Program-made: the position numbers and the translations under genes | Shown here: piece after piece, positions 9,882 to 17,726 of the stretch | Layout: each line of letters opens with the position of its first letter | How positions within the stretch are numbered: the stretch's first letter is position 1 | Assembly (NCBI RefSeq): GCF_009674825.1 | Contig: NZ_WKJH01000024.1 | Location: 1 to 64,000, forward strand | Direction of reading: 5' to 3' | Length of the DNA stretch: 64,000 nt | Source: Maribacter luteus | GTDB taxonomy: Bacteria > Bacteroidota > Bacteroidia > Flavobacteriales > Flavobacteriaceae | Notes under the pieces: generated by a model | Told to the model about the DNA's origin: nothing | What the model saw: the letters and a program-made list of their open reading frames with translations, nothing else | Database searches by the model: none

Positions 9882-10146
9882 AGTTTATGGTTTTATTTGG
9901 CATAGACACCTTTACAACTTATTACCTAAGGTAGTTGCATTGCAATTTTGTAAAAATTATAATTGATGACTATAACAAATGACCCATTGATGATAACTAA
10001 TGGTTCATTGAGAATCCCATTGCGAACAAAGCCCGTTTCCTACCTATACCAAGAAGTAAAAACAACAGCCTTTGCCTCTCTAAAAACGGAAATCCTGTGG
10101 CCTAGGTGTTCTTCCTGGTTAGTGACTTTTCTTATCTGCAAAGGAT
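9882..10146. other. Intergenic spacer, 265 bp, no confident element
   Basis: This is the spacer between the stop of the beta-helix lipoprotein gene and the start of the sialate-esterase-like gene. I see only a weak inverted repeat (CCATT/AATGG, about 9984-10003), no T-tract terminator, and no Bacteroidota minus-7 box of the TAnnTTTG type on the minus strand. One minus frame stays open for about 34 codons just after the upstream stop, but it resembles nothing I recognise. Confidence 0.5.
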
Positions 10147-11295
10147 TTACCAAAGTATTTTTACGTCTTCTGGCCATTGATGTACGTCAGTATAAATTTC
10201 GTTCCCTTTTACAAAAGTGCTGTTCTCCATTTTCACATCGCACTTCAACAGTCCCATATCCAAAACCACATTATCAAAATGACTTTTGATCACGTACGAA
10301 TCGTTAACCACCCGCCACATTGCACCCCATGTATTATCGACTACCGTACATCGATTTAGGATAACTTTTTGAGGTGCATACTTTGGATCTTCCTTATAGG
10401 TAAATTTATCGTAATAATCTTCACAGGGAAACCACAAAGCTACCCGTGCACAACCACTAATATGATACTTATGAAAGAAAATATAGCCCGCTTCCTCATG
10501 GTCGGCCTGTATTCCATTGGTTTTTGTGTCCTTAATGGTACAACGCTGTGCCAGCACATACTCACAAGAGGTATATTTACACCCCTTACCTTTTAATGGA
10601 AAAGACATATCCAGATCACTTTGCAAGATATACTTGTTGTATAAGAAATAGCAATTGTGGTACAAGCCCCCACTGGAACCATTATACTGGAAATTACATT
10701 TATCCATTATGATATGATTAGTTCGTTTTATATGAACCCCTTGGGCCGACCAATCAGTAACATCAATATTTTGAAACATTATACGTTTATGCCGATCTTC
10801 ATTTCTTCCTCGAATAAGGATACCGTTGACCTTACCCTTTCTTGTACCTTTTAGGGACAGATCTTTGATGACCACATCTGTAATGGTAGGTTTCGCCTCG
10901 GCATTAAAACAAGCCTTATCCATTTTTGGACCTTGCTTTAATATCGTCTTCCCTTTTCCAGCCCCAACAATGGTCGTTTTACTTTTCAAGGTAAGGGTGC
11001 TATCCAAAACATAGGTACCCTCCCTTAAATAAACGACGCCACCGCCGGCTTCATATACGGAATCAATCGCTACTTGTATGGATTCGCCCGGTTTAACGGA
11101 AACCGAGTTATCCAACCATTGTTCCGGGTACTCAACATGATGGAAATCAGAATTCCATTTCGCCGCCATAACAGCATCAATTTCAGGCTCTAAAATTACT
11201 CTAGATACGGCAGGAACGTTTTCTGTGCATGATACAACCATCAAAATGTACAAAATACTCCCAAGTCTTATTCCTTTGATAATCCACTTCATCAT
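10147..11295 (-). CDS. Right-handed beta-helix lipoprotein (pectate-lyase-3-like)
   Basis: The product is 382 residues with a lipobox cysteine at C23 (LMVVSC). After a short linker it enters a pectate-lyase-3-like cap (VKPGESIQVAIDSVYEAGGG, then VYLREGTYVLDSTL) and a series of parallel beta-helix coils such as DVVIKDLSLKG, IMFQNIDVTDW and YTSCEYVLAQRCTI. Family members include lyases, hydrolases and epimerases acting on uronic polymers. I cannot identify the catalytic residues with confidence. It ends at a long spacer and follows the sulfatase gene by only 13 bp, so it probably shares that transcript. It is not obviously a member of the three-paralogue beta-helix family found elsewhere in the window. 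Confidence 0.8.
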   Translation of the reverse strand: MMKWIIKGIRLGSILYILMVVSCTENVPAVSRVILEPEIDAVMAAKWNSDFHHVEYPEQWLDNSVSVKPGESIQVAIDSVYEAGGGVVYLREGTYVLDSTLTLKSKTTIVGAGKGKTILKQGPKMDKACFNAEAKPTITDVVIKDLSLKGTRKGKVNGILIRGRNEDRHKRIMFQNIDVTDWSAQGVHIKRTNHIIMDKCNFQYNGSSGGLYHNCYFLYNKYILQSDLDMSFPLKGKGCKYTSCEYVLAQRCTIKDTKTNGIQADHEEAGYIFFHKYHISGCARVALWFPCEDYYDKFTYKEDPKYAPQKVILNRCTVVDNTWGAMWRVVNDSYVIKSHFDNVVLDMGLLKCDVKMENSTFVKGNEIYTDVHQWPEDVKILW

Positions 11296-11308
11296 TCTTT
11301 TTTCCCTT

Positions 11309-12910
11309 TTATAAATTCATCCAAGTAACCTGCTCCCAATTCCCCTTTACATAATCTTGTGGCGTTCCTGGGGTCGACCTTCCATTTTTTATGACCTCGG
11401 TGATCTTTTGTTTTAGTCGCGCTACAATTTCGGGATGCTCAAAATATTGGTTCTTCGTTTCCGACGGATCTTTGGCTATGTTGTAAAGTTCATATACCGC
11501 TTCACCGGGTTCTACTTCTAGAAGAACCGGTTCCAATGAACCCCCGGAACCTCTGAGCAGGTTCAATTTCCAATCCCCTTCCCTGATCGAAAAATGACCG
11601 GTAAAAGAATGATGGATAACGGGTCTGTTTTCATCATAGTCGTCGGGACCTTCGCTATTCAATAAAGGGTATAAACTATAACTGTCCTCCCCGGCATTCT
11701 CAGGGATGTCGGCTCCGATAATATCGGCTATGGTAGCCAAATAATCGCTTTGGCAAACGGGATGGTCAATTTTTTGTCCCGCAGTGAATTTTTCCGGCCA
11801 CCGCATTAAAAAGGGTACATGATGGCCACCTTCATAAATATCCCGTTTGCCCCCTTTGAAATTCAATGCACTGTAATGTTGAAAGGTATCCCTTTGATAC
11901 ACATAATTCGTTTCCGCCCCATTATCGGAAGAGTAAATGACCAGCGTATTGTCTTCAATACCATTTTCCTTTAAGGCATCGAGTACCTGACCCACCCGAT
12001 AATCAGTTTCCTCCATGAAATCGCCATAGTTACCACAATTGCTACGCCCTTGGAAATCGGGATGGGTACAATGCGGCAAATGGGGACTGGTCATAGGAAA
12101 ATAAAGGAAAAAAGGCTTTCCGTTCTTGGCATCATCCGCTGATGTATTGATGTATTCCACCGCCTTATCCGCAAGGGTTTCGAGCACATATTCATCGTTG
12201 AAGGAAGGGGCTACCTCCACATATCCTCTCTGATGTTCTGCTTGGTAAGGAGGGGTCATCCGGTACGTACGGGGTGTTACATCCATTTTCTTTTTGGTAT
12301 ATAATACCGGTGGATCGATCACTTGGTCATTTTCCAAATAAGTAAGGATTCCATAGTTCATGGATGCCGCTATCCCGAAGAAGTAGTCGAACCCCTTTTC
12401 AATGGGCCCGTCTGTAAACGGTTTGGACCAATCCCGGTTCTTGCCAACTTTTCCTTCAAACTCCATTTGTAAATGCCATTTACCTACCATGGCCGTATTG
12501 TATCCATTTTCTTTGAGTAAGGAGGCAATGGTCATCCGGTCTTTTTCTATCAAGCAAGGGCCATCGGCTCTTAAGACCCCTTTTTTAAGACTTGTTCTCC
12601 AACTGTACCTTCCCGTCAACAACGAATATCTCGAAGGCGTACATACGGCATCACTACTATGTCCGTCAGTAAAAACAACACCCTCATTGGCGATCCTATC
12701 CATATTCGGGGTCTTGAATTTGGCATCGGGGTTGAGTGCCCCGACGTCGCCATACCCTTGGTCATCGGTATAAATAATAACGATATTGGGTTTGCTATTG
12801 GTTTTTTCGGGGTTAGAAGAACAAGAACAGATACAAAACAAAGCCCCACAGAAAACAATGGCAATTGTGATTGAACGTAATTTTAACATACGGATTGGTA
12901 TTAGCATCAT
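11309..12910 (-). CDS. Sulfatase S1 family, CTPSR type
   Basis: This is an exported arylsulfatase-fold enzyme of 533 residues. The formylglycine site is C90 in VCTPSRYSLLTGR. The N-terminal calcium ligands are the aspartates of IIYTDDQGYGD, and the GKWHL motif follows near residue 150. The second metal motif is YSSDNGAE. The leader contains several cysteines (CGALFCICSCSS), with a likely lipobox. Alternative ATG codons exist at 12907 and 12889. The active site cysteine must be converted by a sulfatase maturase that is not encoded in this window. The target sulfate position cannot be told from sequence alone. The gene is 13 bp upstream of the beta-helix lipoprotein and 31 bp downstream of an SGNH esterase. 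Confidence 0.95.
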   Translation of the reverse strand: MMLIPIRMLKLRSITIAIVFCGALFCICSCSSNPEKTNSKPNIVIIYTDDQGYGDVGALNPDAKFKTPNMDRIANEGVVFTDGHSSDAVCTPSRYSLLTGRYSWRTSLKKGVLRADGPCLIEKDRMTIASLLKENGYNTAMVGKWHLQMEFEGKVGKNRDWSKPFTDGPIEKGFDYFFGIAASMNYGILTYLENDQVIDPPVLYTKKKMDVTPRTYRMTPPYQAEHQRGYVEVAPSFNDEYVLETLADKAVEYINTSADDAKNGKPFFLYFPMTSPHLPHCTHPDFQGRSNCGNYGDFMEETDYRVGQVLDALKENGIEDNTLVIYSSDNGAETNYVYQRDTFQHYSALNFKGGKRDIYEGGHHVPFLMRWPEKFTAGQKIDHPVCQSDYLATIADIIGADIPENAGEDSYSLYPLLNSEGPDDYDENRPVIHHSFTGHFSIREGDWKLNLLRGSGGSLEPVLLEVEPGEAVYELYNIAKDPSETKNQYFEHPEIVARLKQKITEVIKNGRSTPGTPQDYVKGNWEQVTWMNL

Positions 12911-12941
12911 TATAGGAAAATATTTAATTTTTGTAAATCGA

Positions 12942-13742
12942 TCATAAATTTTCAGCGATTATACGGGCCACTTCCTTTCCTTGCTCGGTGGATCCCAATT
13001 CATTGTAATGGACGTTCCCGGGTTCTTGGGCCCAAACTTTACGCTGTGGCAGGGTAAACGCATAAAGGTCGTTTATCTCAATTTCCGGATATTGCTCCAA
13101 TACTTCCCTAGCGGCCGTATTGAATTTTATGCTATCGCCACTATATCTCCCTTTTGCATTTTCAGGGACCGGTGTTGTAGTTGCAAAAACCAATTTTGCT
13201 TCCGGATAGTTCGATTTCAGGTACTTGCAGATCTTATCAAGATTTTCTTTATATACTCCAATGGATGACACTTGTTCACCATTTTTATCCAAGTGCTTCC
13301 CTCTAAGATATTTTAGGTCATGTAGCCCCACATTGAAATGAATCAAGTCCCATTTAAAATTCCATCCTTTACGTAAGTAAGGTTGAAACATGGTTGCGTT
13401 CATTTTATCCATATTCGCTATGAATTGTTGACTTGACCCACCATTCTTGTACAAACGGAACACAGTGGCTTTTTCTTCCAAACTTTTCCTTACGGCTGGC
13501 GTATAGCCTATTGAAATTGAGTCTCCATATAATAGTACATTGGGTGTTTTCCTTACCGGATGCACATATTTAAAGGCATCTGTCTTATAGACCGTACCTA
13601 TATCGCCGCATAATTCGCCCCAAACCGATTTACAGGTTTCATAATCACTTTTCTTCGTATTGATTCCTGCATATGCGGCAGGTGCCATTCCCATTCCCAA
13701 AACACCATACCCCAATAAACTTATAAACCTTTTACGCTCCAT
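12942..13742 (-). CDS. SGNH/GDSL-family esterase
   Basis: This is an exported 266-residue SGNH hydrolase in normal block order. Block I is LLYGDSISIGY with S75. The glycine block lies in FRLYKNGGSSQQF. The block III position reads FNVGLHDLKY, where the usual GxND asparagine is replaced by H in GLHD. Block V ends in VHYNELG with H245. Such enzymes remove acetyl groups from uronic polymers, for instance rhamnogalacturonan acetylesterases. The leader MERKRFISLLGYGVLG ends near AYA. The GLHD variant is seen in some secreted lipase/esterase families and need not abolish activity. It is followed 31 bp later by a sulfatase. Confidence 0.88.
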   Translation of the reverse strand: MERKRFISLLGYGVLGMGMAPAAYAGINTKKSDYETCKSVWGELCGDIGTVYKTDAFKYVHPVRKTPNVLLYGDSISIGYTPAVRKSLEEKATVFRLYKNGGSSQQFIANMDKMNATMFQPYLRKGWNFKWDLIHFNVGLHDLKYLRGKHLDKNGEQVSSIGVYKENLDKICKYLKSNYPEAKLVFATTTPVPENAKGRYSGDSIKFNTAAREVLEQYPEIEINDLYAFTLPQRKVWAQEPGNVHYNELGSTEQGKEVARIIAENL

Positions 13743-13836
13743 TTTCTTATGTGCTTTCTGTCATCATCAGCTTTAACGATGATCCTAACATTCCCTCGGC
13801 AATATCCAGTCCTTTTATATGGCCTAAAATCGCTCT

Positions 13837-15192
13837 TTATATTTGTTTTATTTTTATTTGCTTGCCCTCATTCCCGATAACCTTACCATCGGTAATGATT
13901 TCACAATTACTGGCCTTAGGACCAATTTTTATGGGCATTCCGGTTTCATTCCTTAATTGTAACCCAATGGTTTCCCCTTCGTCAAAAGGTGACATGGACT
14001 CACCATGCATAGGGTGTGTATACCCAATTAATATGGGCAGTTCTTTTTTCCTTCTTTTGCCTTGGGCAGATTTCAATACCACAAGGTTATTTGCTCCTTG
14101 AACAGTGACCAGGGCATGCACCAATCGGTCTGATTCCGCGGAATCGACAATTAATTCCACATCAACATTACTTCCTTCCACAAACAACAACGGGCCATAA
14201 TTGGCATCTCCTTTGCAATTTTTCAAAACGGCGTCATCGCCCACCCAATAGGCCCTTTCGGTACCGATAGTCGTACAATTTTCAAGGCGTACCCCAGTGT
14301 TTGTCCGTAATTCGAAACCAGCCCGGGTATTTTTTGCCGTACAATTCTTAAAATGGATGTTTTTGATCGGTCCATAAGTACGGAAACCGTCCTCGCATAA
14401 TGATTTCATATAGCCGGGCGTAACCACATATTTACCTTCACGGTTCTTTGTCCATGTTCGGAAGTTCACATCGTATGCAGGGCCCGATGTTTCTGCAAGA
14501 ATATCGTCGGTAGAACGCACGACACCCTCTGCGTAGCAATCCTCGAAATACACATTCTCCGCATTTCGTTGCACAAAAAAACAATGTCCAAAAGAACGAT
14601 TGTACAATTTGCACCTGTAGAGTTTGGTATCGCTCCCAGTGACCAAGAGACCACTGTGCTTTTTGTGGCGAATGACGGTTTCCTTCGCTTTCCCTTTACC
14701 GAATAAATCGCCATAACCGTAAGGAAATGAACCTGCAACATACAAGGTAATGTCATTTAGGGTATTCCCTTTTCCTGCCACCTGAAGTACCGTTCCCCCT
14801 GGTGAAGTTCCTTCGCCCTTACATCGTAATGTGAGTCCGTTGAAGGTATTATCGCTACCGGTTATCAAGAATTCATCACTATGGATGGGAGGTTTCAAGG
14901 CGGTACGCAATTTGGTATCCACCTCAATTTCCACCCCTTCCAAATGGAACACATTATTGTTCCCACTAAAGGTGATATACGAAAATTCGTTTCGCTCATG
15001 ACGGCCCCACATTGAATCGATGGTCAAATAATCGGTTAACCGATAAACCCCGGGCGCCATTGTTATGACATTGCCGCTTTTGGATGCATATTCGGCCAAC
15101 TCCCTTACGCTATTGATCTTTATATCCGTAGCATGTAAGGCTGTAGAAATACATAACAGTCCGATAATCAAAATGGTAAGCCGTTTTTTCAT
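13837..15192 (-). CDS. Beta-helix protein, paralogue A of a three-member family
   Basis: This is a 451-residue exported parallel beta-helix protein, not assignable to a known lyase or hydrolase family by eye. The signal peptide ends at LHAT. The body has a cap (APGVYRLTDYLTI), then coils such as EFLITGSDNTFNGLTLRC. Paralogue B (16308-17645) matches along its whole length and paralogue C (33589-34995) in the core. Conserved landmarks are SFPYGYG (155-161), RHKKHSGLLVTG (175-186), RSFGHCFFVQ (199-208), an ED pair at 217-218, and RSTDDILAETSGP (226-238). Charged residues kept in register (K/R, H203, D/E, E235) are plausible catalytic or sugar-binding positions. It follows the mutarotase-like gene and precedes an SGNH esterase. 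Confidence 0.8.
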   Translation of the reverse strand: MKKRLTILIIGLLCISTALHATDIKINSVRELAEYASKSGNVITMAPGVYRLTDYLTIDSMWGRHERNEFSYITFSGNNNVFHLEGVEIEVDTKLRTALKPPIHSDEFLITGSDNTFNGLTLRCKGEGTSPGGTVLQVAGKGNTLNDITLYVAGSFPYGYGDLFGKGKAKETVIRHKKHSGLLVTGSDTKLYRCKLYNRSFGHCFFVQRNAENVYFEDCYAEGVVRSTDDILAETSGPAYDVNFRTWTKNREGKYVVTPGYMKSLCEDGFRTYGPIKNIHFKNCTAKNTRAGFELRTNTGVRLENCTTIGTERAYWVGDDAVLKNCKGDANYGPLLFVEGSNVDVELIVDSAESDRLVHALVTVQGANNLVVLKSAQGKRRKKELPILIGYTHPMHGESMSPFDEGETIGLQLRNETGMPIKIGPKASNCEIITDGKVIGNEGKQIKIKQI

Positions 15193-15272
15193 TTTAAAAA
15201 GTATTTGATACTAAATTTTCTTTTTTTGGGTGTGCTTCTTTTTTCCAAATTCCCTTATCATTAACAAGCCTT

Positions 15273-16268
15273 TTATGGCCTCAACGTCTGCGTTTCATAA
15301 AACCCATAGAAATAACTCCATCTGAATTCCTCCCCTGCTTCAACCTTTATCTCTATATGCGGTTCAGGACACAAGGTTCTGGCCGTACCCCAAAGTCTTA
15401 ATCTGGATAGCGGTCGGTCCCCTGAGAGTTTTACTCCTGCACCGGTACGAAGATTTTCAATTTTAATATCAAAATCTTCAACACCATTCGTTAATCCCTC
15501 CAGATATTTGCACGCGATGGTCTCGTCTCCCTCTAAATCCCTTAAAAAAGTCAATTTATTCCCTTGTAGCTCAAAAGCATCCCCTAGCCCCCTTCCCGTG
15601 CCGGAAACATCAACTGGAAAAGTCATTTCAAAATCCTTACCAATAGGCTGATTGTCAATTACAAAGAAATTGTGGTTGAAACCTATGGTTTTAATACGCT
15701 TGCTCCCCGTGTTTTTTAAACGATGTTCGATCACCATCTTCGGTTGGCCCGGTATCAGCTGAACGATCTTGGTATACTCATAGGAATATGTTCCACTGTT
15801 TATACGCTGCACGAAGCGGACCTCATTCTTCTTTGTAATTAATTTCCATTTGCCGGGATCAACAATGGTATACTGTTTAAAAGGACTATATGCTTCATTA
15901 GTAGGTTTTTTAATTATACCTACGCCGAGCTTTACAAAATCGCTTCCCGGATCCACTTCATTATAATTGAAAGGGGAATACGCTTCCACAGGTCCCATAA
16001 TCGTCGCAAAGGGAGGGGGATCATCATCATCGAACCATTGTCCGAAATACGTATGTCCCTTATATTCCAAACTGGAAATTATGCCCGACCAGTCAAATCT
16101 TGTCCCTTTATAGTACCCTATTTCGGCATCCGGCAGAAAAAGTCGGGCCGTAAGGATATCATTGGTGATTTCAGTCTGAGGGTATTTTTCCAACTGACAG
16201 TTTCCACTGAACACACCAAGGAACATAACAAAAACAATGCTAACCACCTTCTTGAAAAAACTGCCCAT
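15273..16268 (-). CDS. Exported mutarotase-like beta-sandwich protein
   Basis: I do not recognise the exact family. The 331-residue product has a signal peptide (VVSIVFVMFLGVFSGNC) and then a chain that looks like a galactose-mutarotase-like beta-sandwich. Support comes from ITNDILTARLFLPDAEIGYY, an FDWSGIISSLEYKG segment, an acidic-proline loop FDDDDPPPF, and a MVIEHRLKNTGSKRIKTIGFNHNFF stretch typical of the aldose-1-epimerase and GH-associated sandwich fold, near residue 180. Conserved-looking H and E residues lie in that stretch. It is sandwiched between beta-helix paralogues A and B, which suggests a shared substrate. Epimerase, lyase or binding roles all remain open. The start is the only nearby ATG with a leader. 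Confidence 0.65.
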   Translation of the reverse strand: MGSFFKKVVSIVFVMFLGVFSGNCQLEKYPQTEITNDILTARLFLPDAEIGYYKGTRFDWSGIISSLEYKGHTYFGQWFDDDDPPPFATIMGPVEAYSPFNYNEVDPGSDFVKLGVGIIKKPTNEAYSPFKQYTIVDPGKWKLITKKNEVRFVQRINSGTYSYEYTKIVQLIPGQPKMVIEHRLKNTGSKRIKTIGFNHNFFVIDNQPIGKDFEMTFPVDVSGTGRGLGDAFELQGNKLTFLRDLEGDETIACKYLEGLTNGVEDFDIKIENLRTGAGVKLSGDRPLSRLRLWGTARTLCPEPHIEIKVEAGEEFRWSYFYGFYETQTLRP

Positions 16269-16307
16269 CTTCTTGACCTCTTTATTTCTAACCCGATATA
16301 AACCTGA

Positions 16308-17645
16308 TTAATCTATTTCTATTATTTTAATATTCTCTCCTTGGTTACTATCGATTACTCCATTTGTAGTCACAACACAATTATTGGCTTTTTCACCAAT
16401 AAGAACAGGAAGAAATGTCATATTCTTGATTTTTATGTTTTCTGCAGCTTTTGGAGGAATTGGAGATGCAATTTCCCCTGAACCTGGCATACCATAACCG
16501 AGCATGATCGGGATTGCTTTCTTACGATTATCCGTATCCGAGGTTTTAATCGATACTTCATGCCCGATTCCACAAATGGTTGCGACAGCATGGACTTTCA
16601 TTTCTGATTCACCTGGCATCAAGGTTAAGTCAATCTTTGAAGGTTCGTCCCCAACAAGATAAATCAACGGGCCGTATTTCGCATCACCTTTACAGTCTTT
16701 GGTGACCGCATTATTCAAATAGTATCCACGTTCACATGCAATCGCTTCACAATTCATCAATGACACCTTTGCCAAGGCAAAGCCAACCCTCATGTTCTTT
16801 GCCACACAATTGACCACGGTCACCCTACCCGTACTATAGGTTCGAAATCCACATTCATTCAAGGACTTCATATAGTCTGGCTGAATTTTTTTCTCCCCCG
16901 TATAGCTTGTATAAATGGATGCAAAATTGTTTTCAAAAGCTGGACCCGAAGTCTCAGCAAGCATCTCATTGGTCGATCTAATCTCTCCTTCTGCGTAGCA
17001 GTCTTCAAAATAGGTATTATCACCACCTTGGATAAAAAAGGCATGACCGAATGAACGCATATAAACCTTACAGGCATATAATTTGGTATTGTACCCCGTA
17101 ACCAAAAGTCCACTGTGTTTTTTATGTTTTATAATACTTTTTCGCCCTTTACCGAGGTAATCCCCATAACCATATGGGAATGACCCCTTTACATGAAGGG
17201 TGATATTTTTGAGTATATTATTTTTTCCGCCAACAACAAGAGAAGCGGCACCCAGGGCTGTACCCTCACCTATATATTTTATGGTAAGTCCCTGAAAAGT
17301 ATTATCGCTTCCGGTTATTAAAAACTCACTATTGTGAAGTGGGGCATTTAGCGCTTCACGCAATGAATTATCAACCTCTAATTTTACTCCCTCAAGATTA
17401 AAGACATTATTATCCCCACTGAATGTGATAAAAGAATACAATTTACGTTCACTACGAACGCTCATGGAATCGATTGTTAAAAAATCGGTCAAGGGATAAA
17501 CCCCAGGTGCCATTGTAACCTCATTCCCACTTTTGGATGCATAGGTAACCAGCTCCTGTATACTGTTGATCTTTATCTCTGTAGCATGTACGGCAACTGA
17601 AATAAACAACATTGTAATTACAAAAATATTCCGTTTTTTCCCCAT
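16308..17645 (-). CDS. Beta-helix protein, paralogue B of a three-member family
   Basis: This paralogue of the 13837-15192 product has about 445 residues from the chosen start. The two share the mature N-terminus (HATEIKI versus HATDIKI), SGDNNVF versus SGNNNVF, EFLITGSDNTF, SFPYGYGD, KHKKHSGLLVTG, RSFGHAFFIQ, EDCYAEGEIRST and MLAETSGP. The frame is also open from an ATG at 17666, but starting at 17645 gives MGKKRNIFVITMLFISVAVHA, parallel to paralogue A, so the shorter form is used. It also ends in a similar small beta-strand domain (MPGSGEIASPI, then FLPVLIGEKANNC). The gene pair flanks the mutarotase-like gene. Function is unknown; a lyase or hydrolase of uronic glycans is the likely guess. 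Confidence 0.8.
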   Translation of the reverse strand: MGKKRNIFVITMLFISVAVHATEIKINSIQELVTYASKSGNEVTMAPGVYPLTDFLTIDSMSVRSERKLYSFITFSGDNNVFNLEGVKLEVDNSLREALNAPLHNSEFLITGSDNTFQGLTIKYIGEGTALGAASLVVGGKNNILKNITLHVKGSFPYGYGDYLGKGRKSIIKHKKHSGLLVTGYNTKLYACKVYMRSFGHAFFIQGGDNTYFEDCYAEGEIRSTNEMLAETSGPAFENNFASIYTSYTGEKKIQPDYMKSLNECGFRTYSTGRVTVVNCVAKNMRVGFALAKVSLMNCEAIACERGYYLNNAVTKDCKGDAKYGPLIYLVGDEPSKIDLTLMPGESEMKVHAVATICGIGHEVSIKTSDTDNRKKAIPIMLGYGMPGSGEIASPIPPKAAENIKIKNMTFLPVLIGEKANNCVVTTNGVIDSNQGENIKIIEID

Positions 17646-17726
17646 TTTAAATATGCATTGACTCATTGCTCTTTTGTTTTCCTTTTACTGGTTTGAGAGA
17701 CCGTATTGTTTCTTCATCATAGCCCA

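Noticed and set aside
13746-13836. A minus frame in the spacer reading GHIKGLDIAEGMLGSSLKLM to a TAA before the SGNH esterase start
   Set aside because: Reads like protein but is under 30 codons, has no start and matches nothing in the window, unlike the 35009-35128 relic.
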